The translations under genes were made by a program, and so were the position numbers. From contig OZ024889.1 of the NCBI GenBank assembly GCA_964017195.1, positions 55,876,074 to 55,940,073 of the forward strand: 64,000 nucleotides of DNA, given 5' to 3'. The stretch is from Siderastrea radians (taxonomy: Eukaryota; Cnidaria; Anthozoa; Scleractinia; Rhizangiidae). Within the stretch, counting starts at the first letter, position 1, and every line of letters starts with the position of its first letter. Below are positions 46,149 through 57,798 of the stretch, in pieces. The notes beneath the pieces are model-generated. The model had not been told where the DNA came from and did not search any database. It saw only the letters and a list, made by a program, of their open reading frames with translations.

Positions 46149-47525
46149 TAACCTGCGAGCAGGCTCTATTTTCGTTTCGCTCGGTGAAACATTCAGACGG
46201 GACGAGCGAAACGAAAAATAGAGCCTGATACAATTATTCTACGGAACGTCTACCGCCCACTTTTTTTGATTGATTGACATTCAACAAAACAGCCAATCAA
46301 AATTTCTTCTCTTTGCACGATCCTCGGTATGCAAATTTCCCATGGTGGCAATTCGCAAATTAAATTAAAAGTCACGCAAATGTCGGCAAAAATAAGAAAA
46401 TCATAGGCTACGATATATCTTCTAGGCACTAGCACTCAAATTTACACGATTGCTAACTTGAAGGTTCTGGTATTTTACATGGTTGCTCTGTCTGAGCTGA
46501 AACTGAATGAAAATTCAAAACACGACGAGGTTGTCATGTACCAAAATATGGTGCATGCTTGAATGCTTTCCCATTTCAGGTGGTCTCCGGAAATGTTCTC
46601 TTCGCATTTGTCACCGATTTTCTGCGTAAAAACCTTGGGCAATTAAGAGAAATACCTTCAGTTTCATTCTTTAGAATAAAGATATAAATAAAACCGCTTA
46701 TAAACAAACGAGTATTTGTACCAAAGTTAATTCAGTTCCAGAAGTGATAAATATTTGAGATTAGCAGCGAATTTTATCTTTAAACAGCAGCGAAATTTAA
46801 AACGAAGAACATTTATTATAAAACTAGTCAGATCCTTTGATGTCAATGTCAGAGATCAATAAAACGACATAAGTATTAAACACTGAATGGATAAACTGAA
46901 AATCGTTATTGCGACTTGATTGCGGCTTTCGCCAAACATCAGTTTACCGTTACGTTTACCGAATTATCGGTTGACTTGTTGATCATTCTTGGCGAAAGAT
47001 ACTTGTTCGTCTGCTGTTCGTTTTGTTTCGTAAAACGTGGAAACAAGCACTACTCTGTTCATATTATCAATACTAGCTGAAGGCCGTCAAATGAAAATTC
47101 TGAGACACGATGTGATAAAACGGAATACATACTTCACTGTTGCTGTACCAGCTGTACTTCTCTGCTCCAGGTGAGAGACAGCTTGCGTCAAACCGAACGC
47201 CATTCTCAGGAGAGAAAGAAATGGTGACAATTCTCCTAGAACGACGAGAAGTTATTAGAGCAACCCATTTTACTTCGGCAGACTTGTTCCTTGGTTGTTC
47301 CTTGGCGATGGCGGTCGGATCGAAATTATGAGCGAGTCTCGTAGACAATTTACTTCCGTTGACAGCTCTATTGTTAAAGGGCCAATCACATTGGGAGACT
47401 CCCGCTGCCAAACTTTGGCCGCCGGCACAACGTCCTGTGAGAGATTGTATCAGGCCCTATTTTAGCGAGCGACCAACGTAAGAGAATATGAGAGCGATGC
47501 TAAAATTCGGCCCGATCGCAGGTTA
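46149..47525. mobile_element. 1,377-bp DNA transposon with 9-bp target duplication
   Basis: GGTTATTAC at 46140-46148 recurs at 47526-47534. The ends are inverted: TAACCTGCGAGCAGGC at the left and the complement of TAACCTGCGATCGGGC at the right, 26 of 34 positions matching. Nine-base duplications are typical of Mutator-like elements (Merlin gives 8-9). Just inside the left end is a second hairpin (CTCTATTTTCGTTTCGCTCG and inverse). Internal open frames (47073-47411, -; 47140-47331, +) match no known transposase, so it is probably non-autonomous. Confidence 0.85.
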
Positions 47526-48478
47526 GGTTATTACTGTCTATGATAGCTTTTTCATTACATACTGCGACACTTTTTTAACAAGTTACACTTGGTGCGTTGT
47601 TACAAATTACGAAATGCGTTATTACAACTTACAATACGCATCACAAATGTTACTACAGTATACGACAGGTACTTCAAAACTCGACATTATTGTAATGTAC
47701 GATAGCACTCGGGACTTACGGAAGCAAAAACATTCAAAGGTTTTATCGATATAATTTTTGCAGCACTGTGAGGCACAAACAAAACAAAGAAAACTATAGA
47801 AATGAAGAAAAATGTCGACATATTCTGCGCGGGACGTAGCACAAATTGCCTTGTACTGCTGGAAGCAATTTTTAGAAACAAGTAAGACACGTGCGGAGTT
47901 GCGTAGCAAGGTGGTATGCATCTTGCACGAAATTAAGTACAGCGCGTGAAAAGAGCAACGCCTTAGTCTCATACTCTGTTGATTGGGTTAGGGGTAATAT
48001 TTATGCATTTTAGATCTTAATAAAATGCTCATTTTCGTTTTTCGTTCTTTTGCTTCGTTATCTGCAGCCTTTCTTTGATGGCGGGCAAATAAAACGATGG
48101 TCGCCTGTTAGCCACCGCCCGTGCGCAATTGTAGGTAACTCAGATAGTCAAGTGGTGGTGTGAGCTGTGAACACGCCAGTGAGATGACAGCAACAGTAGA
48201 CGAACTCATTCAATTAATTTTTCAGAAAGCGTACGTGGCACTTACGCGATATACCCGCATTTATCGCCATTCATCAGCAACCTGTCGTTGCTCTGGACAA
48301 AAAGGAATTTAGATGCATCATTGTTTCTAATTGAAGCTCAGGGAATTAAACGTTGTCTGGACATTGTCTTCTTTACACAACATTAATTAATCATTTGATT
48401 GAAATTCGCTGACACAGATAGGGTTGGGCGGTGTAAAATTAAAACACATATCTGGACAATTGCTTTAGGGGAAAAAAC

Positions 48479-48530
48479 ATATAAACAAACTGTGTGTAGT
48501 CTCACAGGCCATATTGGTTTTAACACCTGG
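48479..48530 (+). promoter_or_regulatory. Core promoter of peptide gene copy C
   Basis: ATATAAAC at 48479-48486 and CCATATTGGTTTTAACACCT at 48509 on match copy B in order and spacing. Confidence 0.55.
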
Positions 48531-48573
48531 CCACCAGAGAACCTCAGTGACAAAGACGACACACATTGTGAAA

Positions 48574-50253
48574 ATGGAATCAAAAATGGTAGCTCTCTTT
48601 TTGTTCACTTTGTTGCTGGTGTCGTTCGTAAGGGAAACTGATTGTATTGATATCCGATGGCGTAGAGGTTGTAAAACACCAAACCCAGGCAGAAGGAACG
48701 AGGTAAAAGAACAATCACAAATGTTAGTCTTAGAAAATTTCTGGAAAGGGTCGATGGCTTCAAACTTGGCCGCAGCTTACTTGTCGGATTCTAAGGCAAA
48801 GCAGCTTGCTCCTGTCAGGTGAATCAATAGGTAGCAATGGACAGCTAAGAAAAGAGGCGAATAATCACAATCCTGGCTGATTTCTGTTGAGCTACAAGTT
48901 CAGCAGGTTTTGCCCCCATTTGCCTTGCATAACATATTGAATGGGTTTACCGACAACTGAATCCTTTAGATCAAGCCGTGGACACGACATTCGAGGAAAT
49001 ATCTCTGTGAAAATTTTCTATCTAGGACGTCCCGTGGACTTAACTATGCTAGCCTTGTACATTCTCTTCTTGGTCACGTGAAATTACTGACAGTCAAGCC
49101 CGATAGATGAAATCTCTTTTTCTCCGATATGAATTTACGAATTCAAAGTTGGTTTAAGTTTAGTTCTGAAGAGTTACTAGTAGATCCAACAATGCGCTCT
49201 ACCCTGTCGGAAATGTAGGAAATATTTGTTTTTGGGAGGCAGATTTCGCATGCTAAACAAATAAACTTTCTGTTCAAATAACCAACAGCAATGCCGGCTG
49301 GTCAGAGAAAGAAGCGCGTGTATTTTCCCTTAGATATTTTATGTTCAAAACTTTTATAATACTCAAATACTTCCATATTCAAACTTCAGCTATAAAACGT
49401 AAACGTCCCACACTGATTGTTCGCATCAGTCCTTGTTTCAGCGCGCACACATTCAATATCGAGATATATTCATATTCAAACACTTTGCGTTCACAGGCGA
49501 AATGTTCTGAGGTTTCTACAGCATGGAACATACCAGGTAGTAGTGAAGGGGAGGGTCGCACTTTTGTCAGTCACCTAAAGGTGGTGGGTCAGGAGTTTTC
49601 TTATTAAAACGCAAGGGAGGGCCAACACTTTTTAGGGGAAAAATACCAAAATTCCCAGCCCCCCCCCCACCCCCCCAAGAAAAACCCTAACAGGAGTTTC
49701 CAAAAATTATCGGTCGCCCACGCAATAAACGGTTTTCGAGGACATCTTTTTTACCAAAATTTTTCACAGTGGATCAGATGTTTAACTTTTCATAAAGTGA
49801 GTTGATTTTATTAGCAGTGAATCAGCTAAAAAATTTGTTTGATTGACATGATTGACTTGTAGATTATTATGTAGCTATATTAGCTATATTTACTAAGTTC
49901 ACTCAGTCTTTAATTTGAAAACATATGCCGCTAATTTACTGACACCGTCATGTTGATCTTTTGTAGCCATTTTATTTTTCGCATTTCAGCACCTAAGAAT
50001 CTATTGAATCGAAATTTCCGTCTATGAAAAAAAATTAAGTATCTGCAAGAAAACAATTAAAATACACGCTTTTGTAGTGAATTTATGATGATTCTGCGAA
50101 TGTTTCAAGTCCTTAATCTTCATGTCTCCTCTGGCTTTTCAGAGGATGTCACTGAACCACCGGCGGACTTTCTGCGCAGCTGCAAGGAACCTAGGTTGCG
50201 ACCGGAAAATGGAAGACGAACCTGCCGCCCTTGACACACGTGACTATCAATGA
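48574..50253 (+). CDS. Secreted basic peptide precursor, copy C (unknown family)
   Basis: Exon 1 (48574-48702) encodes a signal peptide (VALFLFTLLLVSFVRETDC) then IDIRWRRGCKTPNPGRRNE, ending at GAG|GTAAAA. Exon 2 (50143-50253) follows TTTTCAG in phase 0 and encodes NHRRTFCAAARNLGCDRK and an acidic tail. The product is 79 residues with an extra Cys in exon 1. Exon 2 is identical to copy B at 24 of 36 residues, including both cysteines, the RR and the DRK. Exon 1 past the signal peptide has diverged more, except for Gly followed by two basic residues. All signals needed for expression are present. Function is unknown. Confidence 0.75.
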
Positions 50254-52127
50254 ATCAAGAAATGCGAAGAAAGCTTAAGAGGTCAAGTTAGAGTGTAGGA
50301 TGTAAACATATTCGTCTTTATGTTCCGGAACGAAAATAAAAAACAAGCACCTGTAATTAGAGGTATACTGAGCGTCTGAATTTCCTTATTTCTTCTTTAA
50401 AATAAACATTTTTTGCATGGATGAAACAAAACAAATCAACCATAACTAGAACGGCAAAGAAATTGTCAGTTGTGTGCCGTAAAGTCGGATCTTGATAGCA
50501 CTTCAGTCAAAAATCCGGAAACAAAAACATCCGGTGATCTTTTCGATATATTAAACTGTTGGTAGCTCTGTAAAGCACAGGCAAATCAAACAAATCTATT
50601 AAGTTAAAGAAAAACGTCGGCATATTCTTCACAGGACATATATTGAAACTAAAGAAAAAAATGAAAGAAATCAAACCACAAAAAAAAGGAAGAAAACAGG
50701 ATGACTGTACAGCTGGAAGCAATTTTTAAAGCAAGGAATTAAAACTAAACAAAAAATTGTGATATTGAAACTAATCTGCAGTTATCCAAATCGTTCAAGT
50801 TTACGTTTACAAATTAGAAAACAGGAAATTTTAAAATGAAAAGTTTAAAATGAAAGTGTCAGTGACGCTGTTCATTTCTGGGACTTGAGGATCAAGCTTG
50901 AATAACATGAAGCGCGCAACCGAATGGTATACATCTTATTCAAAAAGCGCAAAGTCTTTGTTTGTTACCCCGTTGATCGTAGCAAAGATTTTTTCCGCTA
51001 ATATTTTTATTGTTCGCACCCCCTTTTCTGACAGATACCACCCAGCTCTTAACAAACTCTAATTTTTCTTTGGACCTTGGTATCACGCAGCTCTATTGTT
51101 TGCAGGGCTAGGGTCCATTGTTTTGTTGTTTTTTCTATTATTTTCTCAGCAAATCAGAGAAGACCTTGTAAGAGCTGCGAACCGCCCCTTTTTCTGATCA
51201 CCGGCGATTAAAAAACACGACGCCAGTTAGCAACCGCCAGTGTGCAATTATGGGTAATTCAGACAGTAAAGTGGAGTGGCGTACAGGTGTTGGTAATGAA
51301 GGAACAAAGGCTGAGAATACCCCCGTGATGCGTGCAATGGTTAGGTAAGTGAGAAGACATCAACAGGAGTTCAGTATTGTCGAGATAGCGCCATGGGACG
51401 CACGCGTCATACGCAAATTCATTGCGCTCTGCGCTCTTCAACCTCTCACTCAAACGCTTTTCCTCACGACCGTTTACTCCGTCTCATGCCTGTTAAGTGT
51501 TCCTTTCCTCCCTGAAAAGAGAAGATTTCTTTTTCATTGGTTGCTATTTATTTCATTTTCAAACTCCATTGTAATTTGATTCTTAGTGAAATCTATTTCC
51601 ATAAGATAATATCTATTGCAGAAACACAAAAGCAAAGGCGACTTTTAGTGCTTGTTCTGTTCAATCCCAGAGTCATTCCTACGGTTTTTTTCGTTTATCA
51701 GCTCTTGCGACGTATTTAAGAGATAAATGGCAAATTTTTCATGCACGCTTTTCCAAATAATGGTGCGTGGTTTAAACGTTATGAAATAATTTCCTTGTCG
51801 TGACGCCTTAGCTAAACAACAATTAGGTGGTATTAATGTAGCCAATTGCAGCTCAGAAAGTTAAACTTTGTTTACACATTCTCTTTTTAGCGCAACACTA
51901 ATTATTTGCAATTAACAACTTCATTATTTTATTTTTTTCTCCGACACAGATGGGGAGTGTGAAATTAAAATGCGCATCTGCACAATTATACATAATTAAA
52001 CTGCTTTAGGTAAAAAAAAAAAAACATGTTAACAAAGTGAGCATAGTCATATGGGCCATATTGTGTTTAACACCTCCAGAACACCTTAGCGAAAAAGACA
52101 CGAAAAATTGTTAAAACGGAATCAAAG
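50254..52127. other. Intergenic flank between copies C and D
   Basis: Duplicated flank sequence (see the repeat entry). Short open frames here have no support. Before copy D the text CTCCGACACAGATGGGG and GGCCATATTGTGTTTAACAC matches the upstream regions of B and C. Confidence 0.55.
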
Positions 52128-52235
52128 ATGGTGGCTCTCTTCTTTTTTAGTTTGTTACTGGGGTCGCTCGTAACAGAAGCTAATTCTGTAAGCTTTAGGT
52201 GTCGAAATTGTGGAAAAAAGGACAAACCGGCCGAG
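52128..52235 (+). pseudogene. Secreted-peptide family, copy D: exon 1 remnant
   Basis: The signal peptide (MVALFFFSLLLGSLVTEANS) and FRCRNCGKKDKPAE end at the same donor type (GAG|GTAAAA) as the other copies. The position of the family start codon is now ACG (52116-52118), so only the internal ATG remains, and the TATA box is altered. No exon 2 was found before 56 kb. A 148-codon frame overlapping it (52199-52645, GTG start) runs through the intron and is probably chance. Confidence 0.65.
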
Positions 52236-53408
52236 GTAAAAGAACAATCCCCACAGCTGTTAGCATAGTTATTTTAGTAGTAAGTGTTTGTTTCTCTTTC
52301 TGGTGGATAGCTCGAGCATTCGTCTCAGGTGAAGTGTCTTTATTTAAAGACCCATTGGCATATACCGTGGTGCACTGCGCATTGTTTATTTTGATTCGAC
52401 CGGAGATGGGCAGCGATCTCTCGAGAGGAAAATTTACAGCCTCTCATCTCGAGGAAGAAATGAACACTGAGTTTGAAATGTTGGTCGTAAGTAATTTTTT
52501 AGTCTCAACAAGCAGCCTTGTCAGATATCAAAAGCCCGTCAAATACTTTTGCGGACTTTGTTTTGGGCCACTCAACCCGCCTTCGTGTAGCAGCCGCCGA
52601 GGACATTTTCTTCGCCTCCAAAAATCCCATTTAAAAGAAAAATAATAACACCGAAGACGCTGGAAAATTGTTCCTACTTTCACCGAAAGTTTGAGATCGA
52701 TGCGTACGAAATTGAAACCTCCAGCGAGCCGTCAAGTTTTTGTATAAAAAACATACTTCTAGTCGGCTCTTTTCTGTCCGTTACATCTAATTTGCATCGG
52801 GCATAATTTCAAATGAGTACCGCCGGCGGACGCTATTTTTAGCCACTTTCGAAACTCACATCGAAAAAATTTCGACGGCCAGAGACGCGGAAAACCTACT
52901 TCAACTTTCGCCGAACAAAACTCTAGATCCTCTGACTTGTCCAAAGAATTCAAATTAAGTGGATTGAAGGAACACGTCTCTGGAGCTTGTCATCTCAAAT
53001 TGTTCTTTCCCCTTGTGTGTACCGGTGAGCGAAATAAAAACGATCAAAACGGAGTCGGGCAGTTCCTGCAACACGTCCCCTCTTACACTATTGCTGTTTT
53101 TGCATCCACTGAAACTTAACCAGTTATTCTACACCGAATATGCAATAAAAAAGGCAGTGGCCTTAAACATAGGTTGGTAATTGTCGCAAAATGATTTAAA
53201 AACTTCAGGTGAATACTGTTGTTAATGACGAACGCGAAAACAGTCGCCCTCACGTGGAAACGGCAATCGGCAGTGGCAAACGTGAAAAAATGACGGGAAA
53301 ATCATTATCACCTGGCTGGTTTTGTCGTTCGCGTTTGCCGTAAACTTGATGCTCAATCTATTTATGTGTTTATAACACACAAGATGTGGATGGAGCCCGC
53401 GCAGTCCG
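52236..53408. other. Unassigned sequence between the array and the transporter gene
   Basis: No gene seen. Near 53.22-53.34 kb a weak inverted relation exists between GACGAACGCGAAAACAG and GTTTTGTCGTTCGCGTTTG, perhaps an old MITE. Confidence 0.4.
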
Positions 53409-55141
53409 TTACCTCGTAAAACAAGAGACCCAGGGAAACAAGAGCAGGCAGTGTTCTAGCAAACGAGCTTCGGTGTCCAAGCCAATCAGTGCAACAGCCA
53501 AATTTGCTGAACACAGTGACCTGGCCAACAGTATACGGCAAAATCTTCTTTCTTTCACACCGAGACCTTCACCTGTGTTGTTGAACGTGTTAGCGAAAAC
53601 CATCCCTGATAACATGCTGTTTGCCATAACTAATACAGCAGCGGAATGAAAATGCGAAAGAAACCGAAACCAAGAGACGAAGACCATGAATATTAAAATA
53701 AAAACTTGTACGAAAGCAAGAATCCATGTTTTCCTGACTATAAACTTTTCTTCTATACCAAACAAAGACAAAAATCCAATGTATGGCCTTCCAATAAGGT
53801 CGCCTGCCCCGCATGTTAACATATATATCAAAAATTGATTTCTTGGAGTTATTGAGACGCTATCAAATGCTATGGTCGTCACAACACTACTCACGAGTAA
53901 TTGCTTGCAAAAGATGCTCACAAACAATGTGATAAGTAGCACTTGTGTTTTCCATGTCAGGGATAACATTTCCTGACAGGAGAGTTTTGATTTGGGTGTG
54001 TCGTCAGAATCAGATTCAATAGGGCTGTAAGGAATTTCTTTGTGTGACGTAGGTTGAGAACTGGAATAATTTATGTTGCTTCGTTCCTCCATTGAAATGT
54101 AGGAAATTGGGAATAGTATCCATAACGCTGCGAACAGGAGAAGCGAATATTCTGGCGACAAACAAGCTAGCATGGTCAGCCCTGTAAATAAGTAGAAAAC
54201 ACCAGTAAAAATAATGATTAGGTAATATCGCACATCATGAGGGTAGGCGGATATCTGGGCGATCGAATTAGAATTCAAAATCGAAATGTCTTAGGGAAGA
54301 AGAAAAACCGGGAATCCCAAAAAAATAACTCACTGAAATTAATTAAACTGTTTCGTGATGTGGATGTCTAAGGCTTTTAAACGCACTCGCACTCTGAAGA
54401 ACGGTAAAGCTCATTGTGTAGTTAGATAACGTGTGGGGTTGTTTAACCGAACGGATCAACTAAGTCTGTGGGTGAAGCCCAACTCTAAAGTCTCACATTC
54501 CGGATGAAAGTATTTTTTAGTGTACTTTTCTGTAGTTATGTTTTGATGTTTTTTTTTTTAGTAATTTCCAGAATGAATTTTGGGTTTTGTGCGTGTGTAG
54601 TCGGCTCAAGCTTGAGCACCCTGGGGTGTAAACGGTTAACTGGAAAAATGTACTATTTACCTATGTATGACAAAGGTCCTACAACAAATGATATTCCTGA
54701 ACCAAGAGCAAAGCTGTTAACAGTGCTTCCACCATAGAAACCTGCTAAAGGAATAAACACGGTTTCTGTGCCACCGATTCCTACTGACACCATACACACT
54801 CCAATTAGCTTCACCTTGGGGTCTTGCGCGAGTGACGTTATGAGAATTCCAGCAACGGAAAAGACAAAAATCACACACGATGCCACGGACACCGCAATCC
54901 TTTGAAAAAAATACGGATAGACAGCATTTAACAGGCTCGCCGGGCCAGAAGTAGCTAGTAAAACCAGAGATGTTGGAATCTTGGTAGCTTCTAAGATGTC
55001 CTGACTGGCACTTATGTTAATGGTGAAGAAGAAATCTACTAGGAAGCCAACTACACCAAAGGCTAGCATTGTTCTTGTTTTGACCTTCTGCCTGAAATCA
55101 CTTGTCTTGTCTTTCAATTTGTCTTCTTCGTCTGCCATCAT
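53409..55141 (-). CDS. CLN3-like: Battenin (CLN3)-like membrane transporter, two exons
   Basis: Exon 1 runs from ATG 55141 to 54661 (donor ATAG|GTAAAT). Exon 2 runs from 54289 to TAA 53409 (acceptor CCTAAG|), with a 371-bp intron and matching phase 1. The product is about 453 residues, close to the family's usual 440. It has about ten hydrophobic segments and an acidic Ser-rich central loop (PIESDSDDTPKSK). Family landmarks: INISASQDIL, PTSLVLLA, GIGGTETVFIPLAGFYGGST, GSGISFVVGPLSYI, MLTCGAGDLIGRPYI and GMVFANTFNN. Battenin is a major-facilitator-type protein of the lysosomal membrane. No break was seen. The far C-terminus differs from vertebrate forms, so it may be a paralogue. Confidence 0.8.
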
Positions 55142-56338
55142 GACATCCGTGAAAGCGCAGACGCTGAAAGATCGTATACGAAACCGGTTAACATGAAGTC
55201 AAGGAGTTTAAAATGTAAATGGTGTGCAGCAAACAAACCCCACAATCGACTGGGACTTTGCTAATTGTGTTAGTTTGAATTCAGTACGGACTTCTATCAA
55301 CCAATCACTTTAGAAAGCTAGTTTATTAACTTAAAACAAACACCATTGAACCGTCGCCAACAACTACCTGCACCTTACAAACGACTTATTGAAGACAACA
55401 ACAAGACAGCCAAACCGACTAATTTTACTAACAATGGACCAACGGACACAAAATTTTCGACCCAAAACAAACCTTTTTTTAATACTTTAGCCTCAGCAGT
55501 ACAGCTAATGCCTGAGATTATTTGGAAAACAAACCTTTTGTGAAATAAAATTTGGTAACGCAACAAAAGTTTGTTATTCTGAGAAGCGTGACCGCTCAGA
55601 GCAGCAAGTGAAAATAAACACAGATCTTCAGAAAAATATCGCATTTGTGCGCTTTAATGATAAACGGAAGTTCCCAATCTCCTTATTCGCTAAAAAGATC
55701 TTGGGGCCTCGTGCTTTTGAATCAACAGGTCCTTATCAGACTATTATCGATGACGCATAGATTCTGGTTTCTACGGCCCTTTCGTAGCCGCGGTATCGAG
55801 CTCGTTATTGCAAGGAAATTTCGTCTCTTTGCCTCGCAGACTTCAAAAAGTTTCCAAATTATTTTTGGCTTCATTTTAATTCCTTTGTCCAAATCCTTTA
55901 TGGAAGCTTTAAGTCCCATTTTAGCGTTATAGGTGGGAATGTCGGGGACCATCACCGAATAGGCCACCCTCTCGATTCAGTCTTACTTGTATATTATGGG
56001 CAAAGCCATTCTGGGAACATTTACCTTTACGTGTAAGCTTATAGCCTACGTGACGCGCAGAAACAATGTAAAATTAAACTGGCTATTGTTAAAAAAAGGT
56101 TTCTGTCTACTAAAAGAGTACATACAGCAATGGCTGACCAACATCTATTGGTAACATATAGTTATAATTATAATAATATTCAAAAACTCATGAATAATTA
56201 ATGATCATTTCCACCAATTACATCACGCAAATGAGTCACGTGGATGCTTGTTTAAAACCGGTAATACATCAACAATCTAAAAAGCCTGGTGGCGGCATTT
56301 GATTTCAGTCCCAGGGGAAAGCGGGGCTGATTGTAATA
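55142..56338. other. Upstream flank of the transporter gene; no other gene seen
   Basis: Open frames at 55375-55644 and 55722-55967 (-) overlap frames on the other strand and have no domain. The promoter of the CLN3-like gene should lie in the first few hundred bases, but no clear TATA was seen. Confidence 0.4.
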
Positions 56339-56442
56339 TACCTCATTACTATTCTTTATATAAAATGTTACCCTCATTAGTATTCTTTATATAAAGAATA
56401 CTAATGAGGGTAACATTTTATATAAAGAATAGTAATGAGGTA
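56339..56442. repeat. Perfect 104-bp palindrome without spacer
   Basis: The left half, 56339-56390, is the exact reverse complement of 56391-56442, centred on CTTTATATAAAG. Within it the phrase ATTCTTTATATAA occurs in both arms twice. Imperfect pairing continues about 11 more bases on each side, reaching the stop codon of the gene fragment at 56451. Confidence 0.95.
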
Positions 56443-56450
56443 AATTACCA

Positions 56451-56738
56451 TCAATCCAACTCTTCCATTATGAATTTTGTTAACCAAAAATTTAGCGACT
56501 CTGCCGTCATATCAAGCACATCGGTTTCCAAGTCTTGAATTTGTGATGTGTCATTAGTACAACTGCTCGGCTCTTCAGAAGCTTTCTTATTTACTCTTGT
56601 TGACTGCCATTCTGAAAAAATCTTCATAGCCCACTTATTGACGGAACGTGTTGACTTTGGTACGGCATTTTCCAGCAGTTGTTTCTCTTCTTCAGCATTT
56701 TTGGGTTTGCGAAACGTCCGCTTGTGCTTCGAAGCCAT
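56451..56738 (-). pseudogene. Crypton-type N-terminal domain fragment
   Basis: From ATG 56738 (MASKHKRTFRKPKNAEEEKQ; an upstream in-frame Met at 56789 is also possible) the frame encodes VPKSTRSVNKWAMKIFSEWQ and a later LDMTAESLNFWLTKFIMEEL. These resemble the N-terminal region before the tyrosine-recombinase-like domain of Crypton elements and related host proteins (QRICH1, ZMYM type). The frame stops at 56451 in the outer imperfect arm of the palindrome, just where the family would continue. No recombinase domain follows, so it appears truncated by the palindrome insertion. Confidence 0.5.
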
Positions 56739-57037
56739 AATGTTCTCATCGAGCTCACTATTGAATGAAGTTTCCACTATACAAATCATCTAATCTTATA
56801 ATTCTTTTCAGATCTAGCAGCATGAACTAGCAGCACGGGAAAATGGTCCGAAGCTCATTAAACAAAACTTTTTATTCTTTTCAAAGACTATAGGAACTAC
56901 AAAACATGAAAGAATGTCTTTATATTCTGTGAGATCGATTTTGACATTCTCTTGATGAGACTATGGAATAAAGTTATAGCACGGGAAAATGGCACCATTA
57001 GTTCATTATTCTATGAGATCGTTTTTTGAAGCCGTTC

Positions 57038-57129
57038 AATAAACTCGCAGATCGTGTTTTATCGGGTCTAAAACCACTCGGCTACGCCTCGTGGTTTTAA
57101 ACCCGATAAAACACTCCTGCTCGTTTATT
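57038..57129. mobile_element. 92-bp hairpin MITE
   Basis: The left arm 57038-57077 (with GTGTTTTATCGGGT and TAAAACCAC) is complementary to 57091-57129 with few mismatches, around a 13-base loop (TCGGCTACGCCTC). Confidence 0.8.
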
Positions 57130-57138
57130 AAACAGTAC

Positions 57139-57171
<33 letters not shown>

Positions 57172-57187
57172 GTAATAATAATAATAA
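57139..57187. repeat. TAA trinucleotide microsatellite
   Basis: AAT/TAA units, about 16 copies, with one G and one C interruption. Confidence 0.95.
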
Positions 57188-57798
57188 CAATAACAGCGTT
57201 TTTTGCAGAGTGGCTCTTCATCTGTAATGTCAAAAATAGAAATGTGAAAATAAAATTAAAAATAGACTAACTAACGTTGAAAATATTAATAATAGATAAG
57301 AAAAAATTACAATAGGAATTCTAAGTGTACGTAGAGAGAAGAAGTGATTTTACGTCCTTACAGAAATGTCTGAAATCATCATACATTCTCAGGTGATCAT
57401 GGAGGCTTTTTAAAATCTTTGCAGCAGGGTCCTGAAAAGTACCTTTTTCAAGTGTGATTGAAAGCCTAAGTAGACATGCTACGTAGTATAAAGGTACTGC
57501 GAATACTCGAATATGTTTAGCTCATCTGTCGTTGTCTATTTGCTGTTACACGAAGATTGCATGATATGTCCTTGGAAGGTACAATTTCGTCTGATGTTTT
57601 ACCATAACACTCATTTATGTCTATCGCGTCTCAACATCTCTGAAACAAACAAAAAAAAAAACTATCCGCCTGTCTGTGACTGTGTGACAATTTGGGTCAT
57701 AGAAAACTTGGCCTCGTAGTCTGATATCGCTTAAGGCGACTTGCTTGTTTTGTGCCTGCTTTATGAAACTCAACTGGCTGCGTTTCTCTGCATTAAAA
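57188..57798. other. About 0.6 kb without a recognisable gene
   Basis: AT-rich sequence. A 68-codon frame at 57513 has no features. Confidence 0.45.

Larger units (their letters stand above)
41590..51000. repeat. Flank homology showing tandem duplication of the peptide-gene unit
   Basis: Phrases recur around each gene copy: GTTGACATATTGTGCGCGGG-like text at 41.62, 47.81 and 50.61 kb; GTGACGCTGTTCA near 41.78 and 50.87 kb; TTAGCCACCGCCCGTGCGCA-like text at 48.11 and 51.23 kb; TTGCAATA with GGCATT text at 41.18 and 45.90 kb. Duplicated units therefore include promoter, both exons and 3' flank. C and D starts are about 3.55 kb apart. Confidence 0.7.

Noticed and set aside
52199..52645. 148-codon frame with a membrane-like segment
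   Set aside because: It starts with GTG in another frame, overlaps copy D exon 1 and runs through the region homologous to the family intron.
53228..53335. Possible MITE from inverted GAACGCGAA words
   Set aside because: Pairing is short and interrupted, and no ends or duplication could be set.
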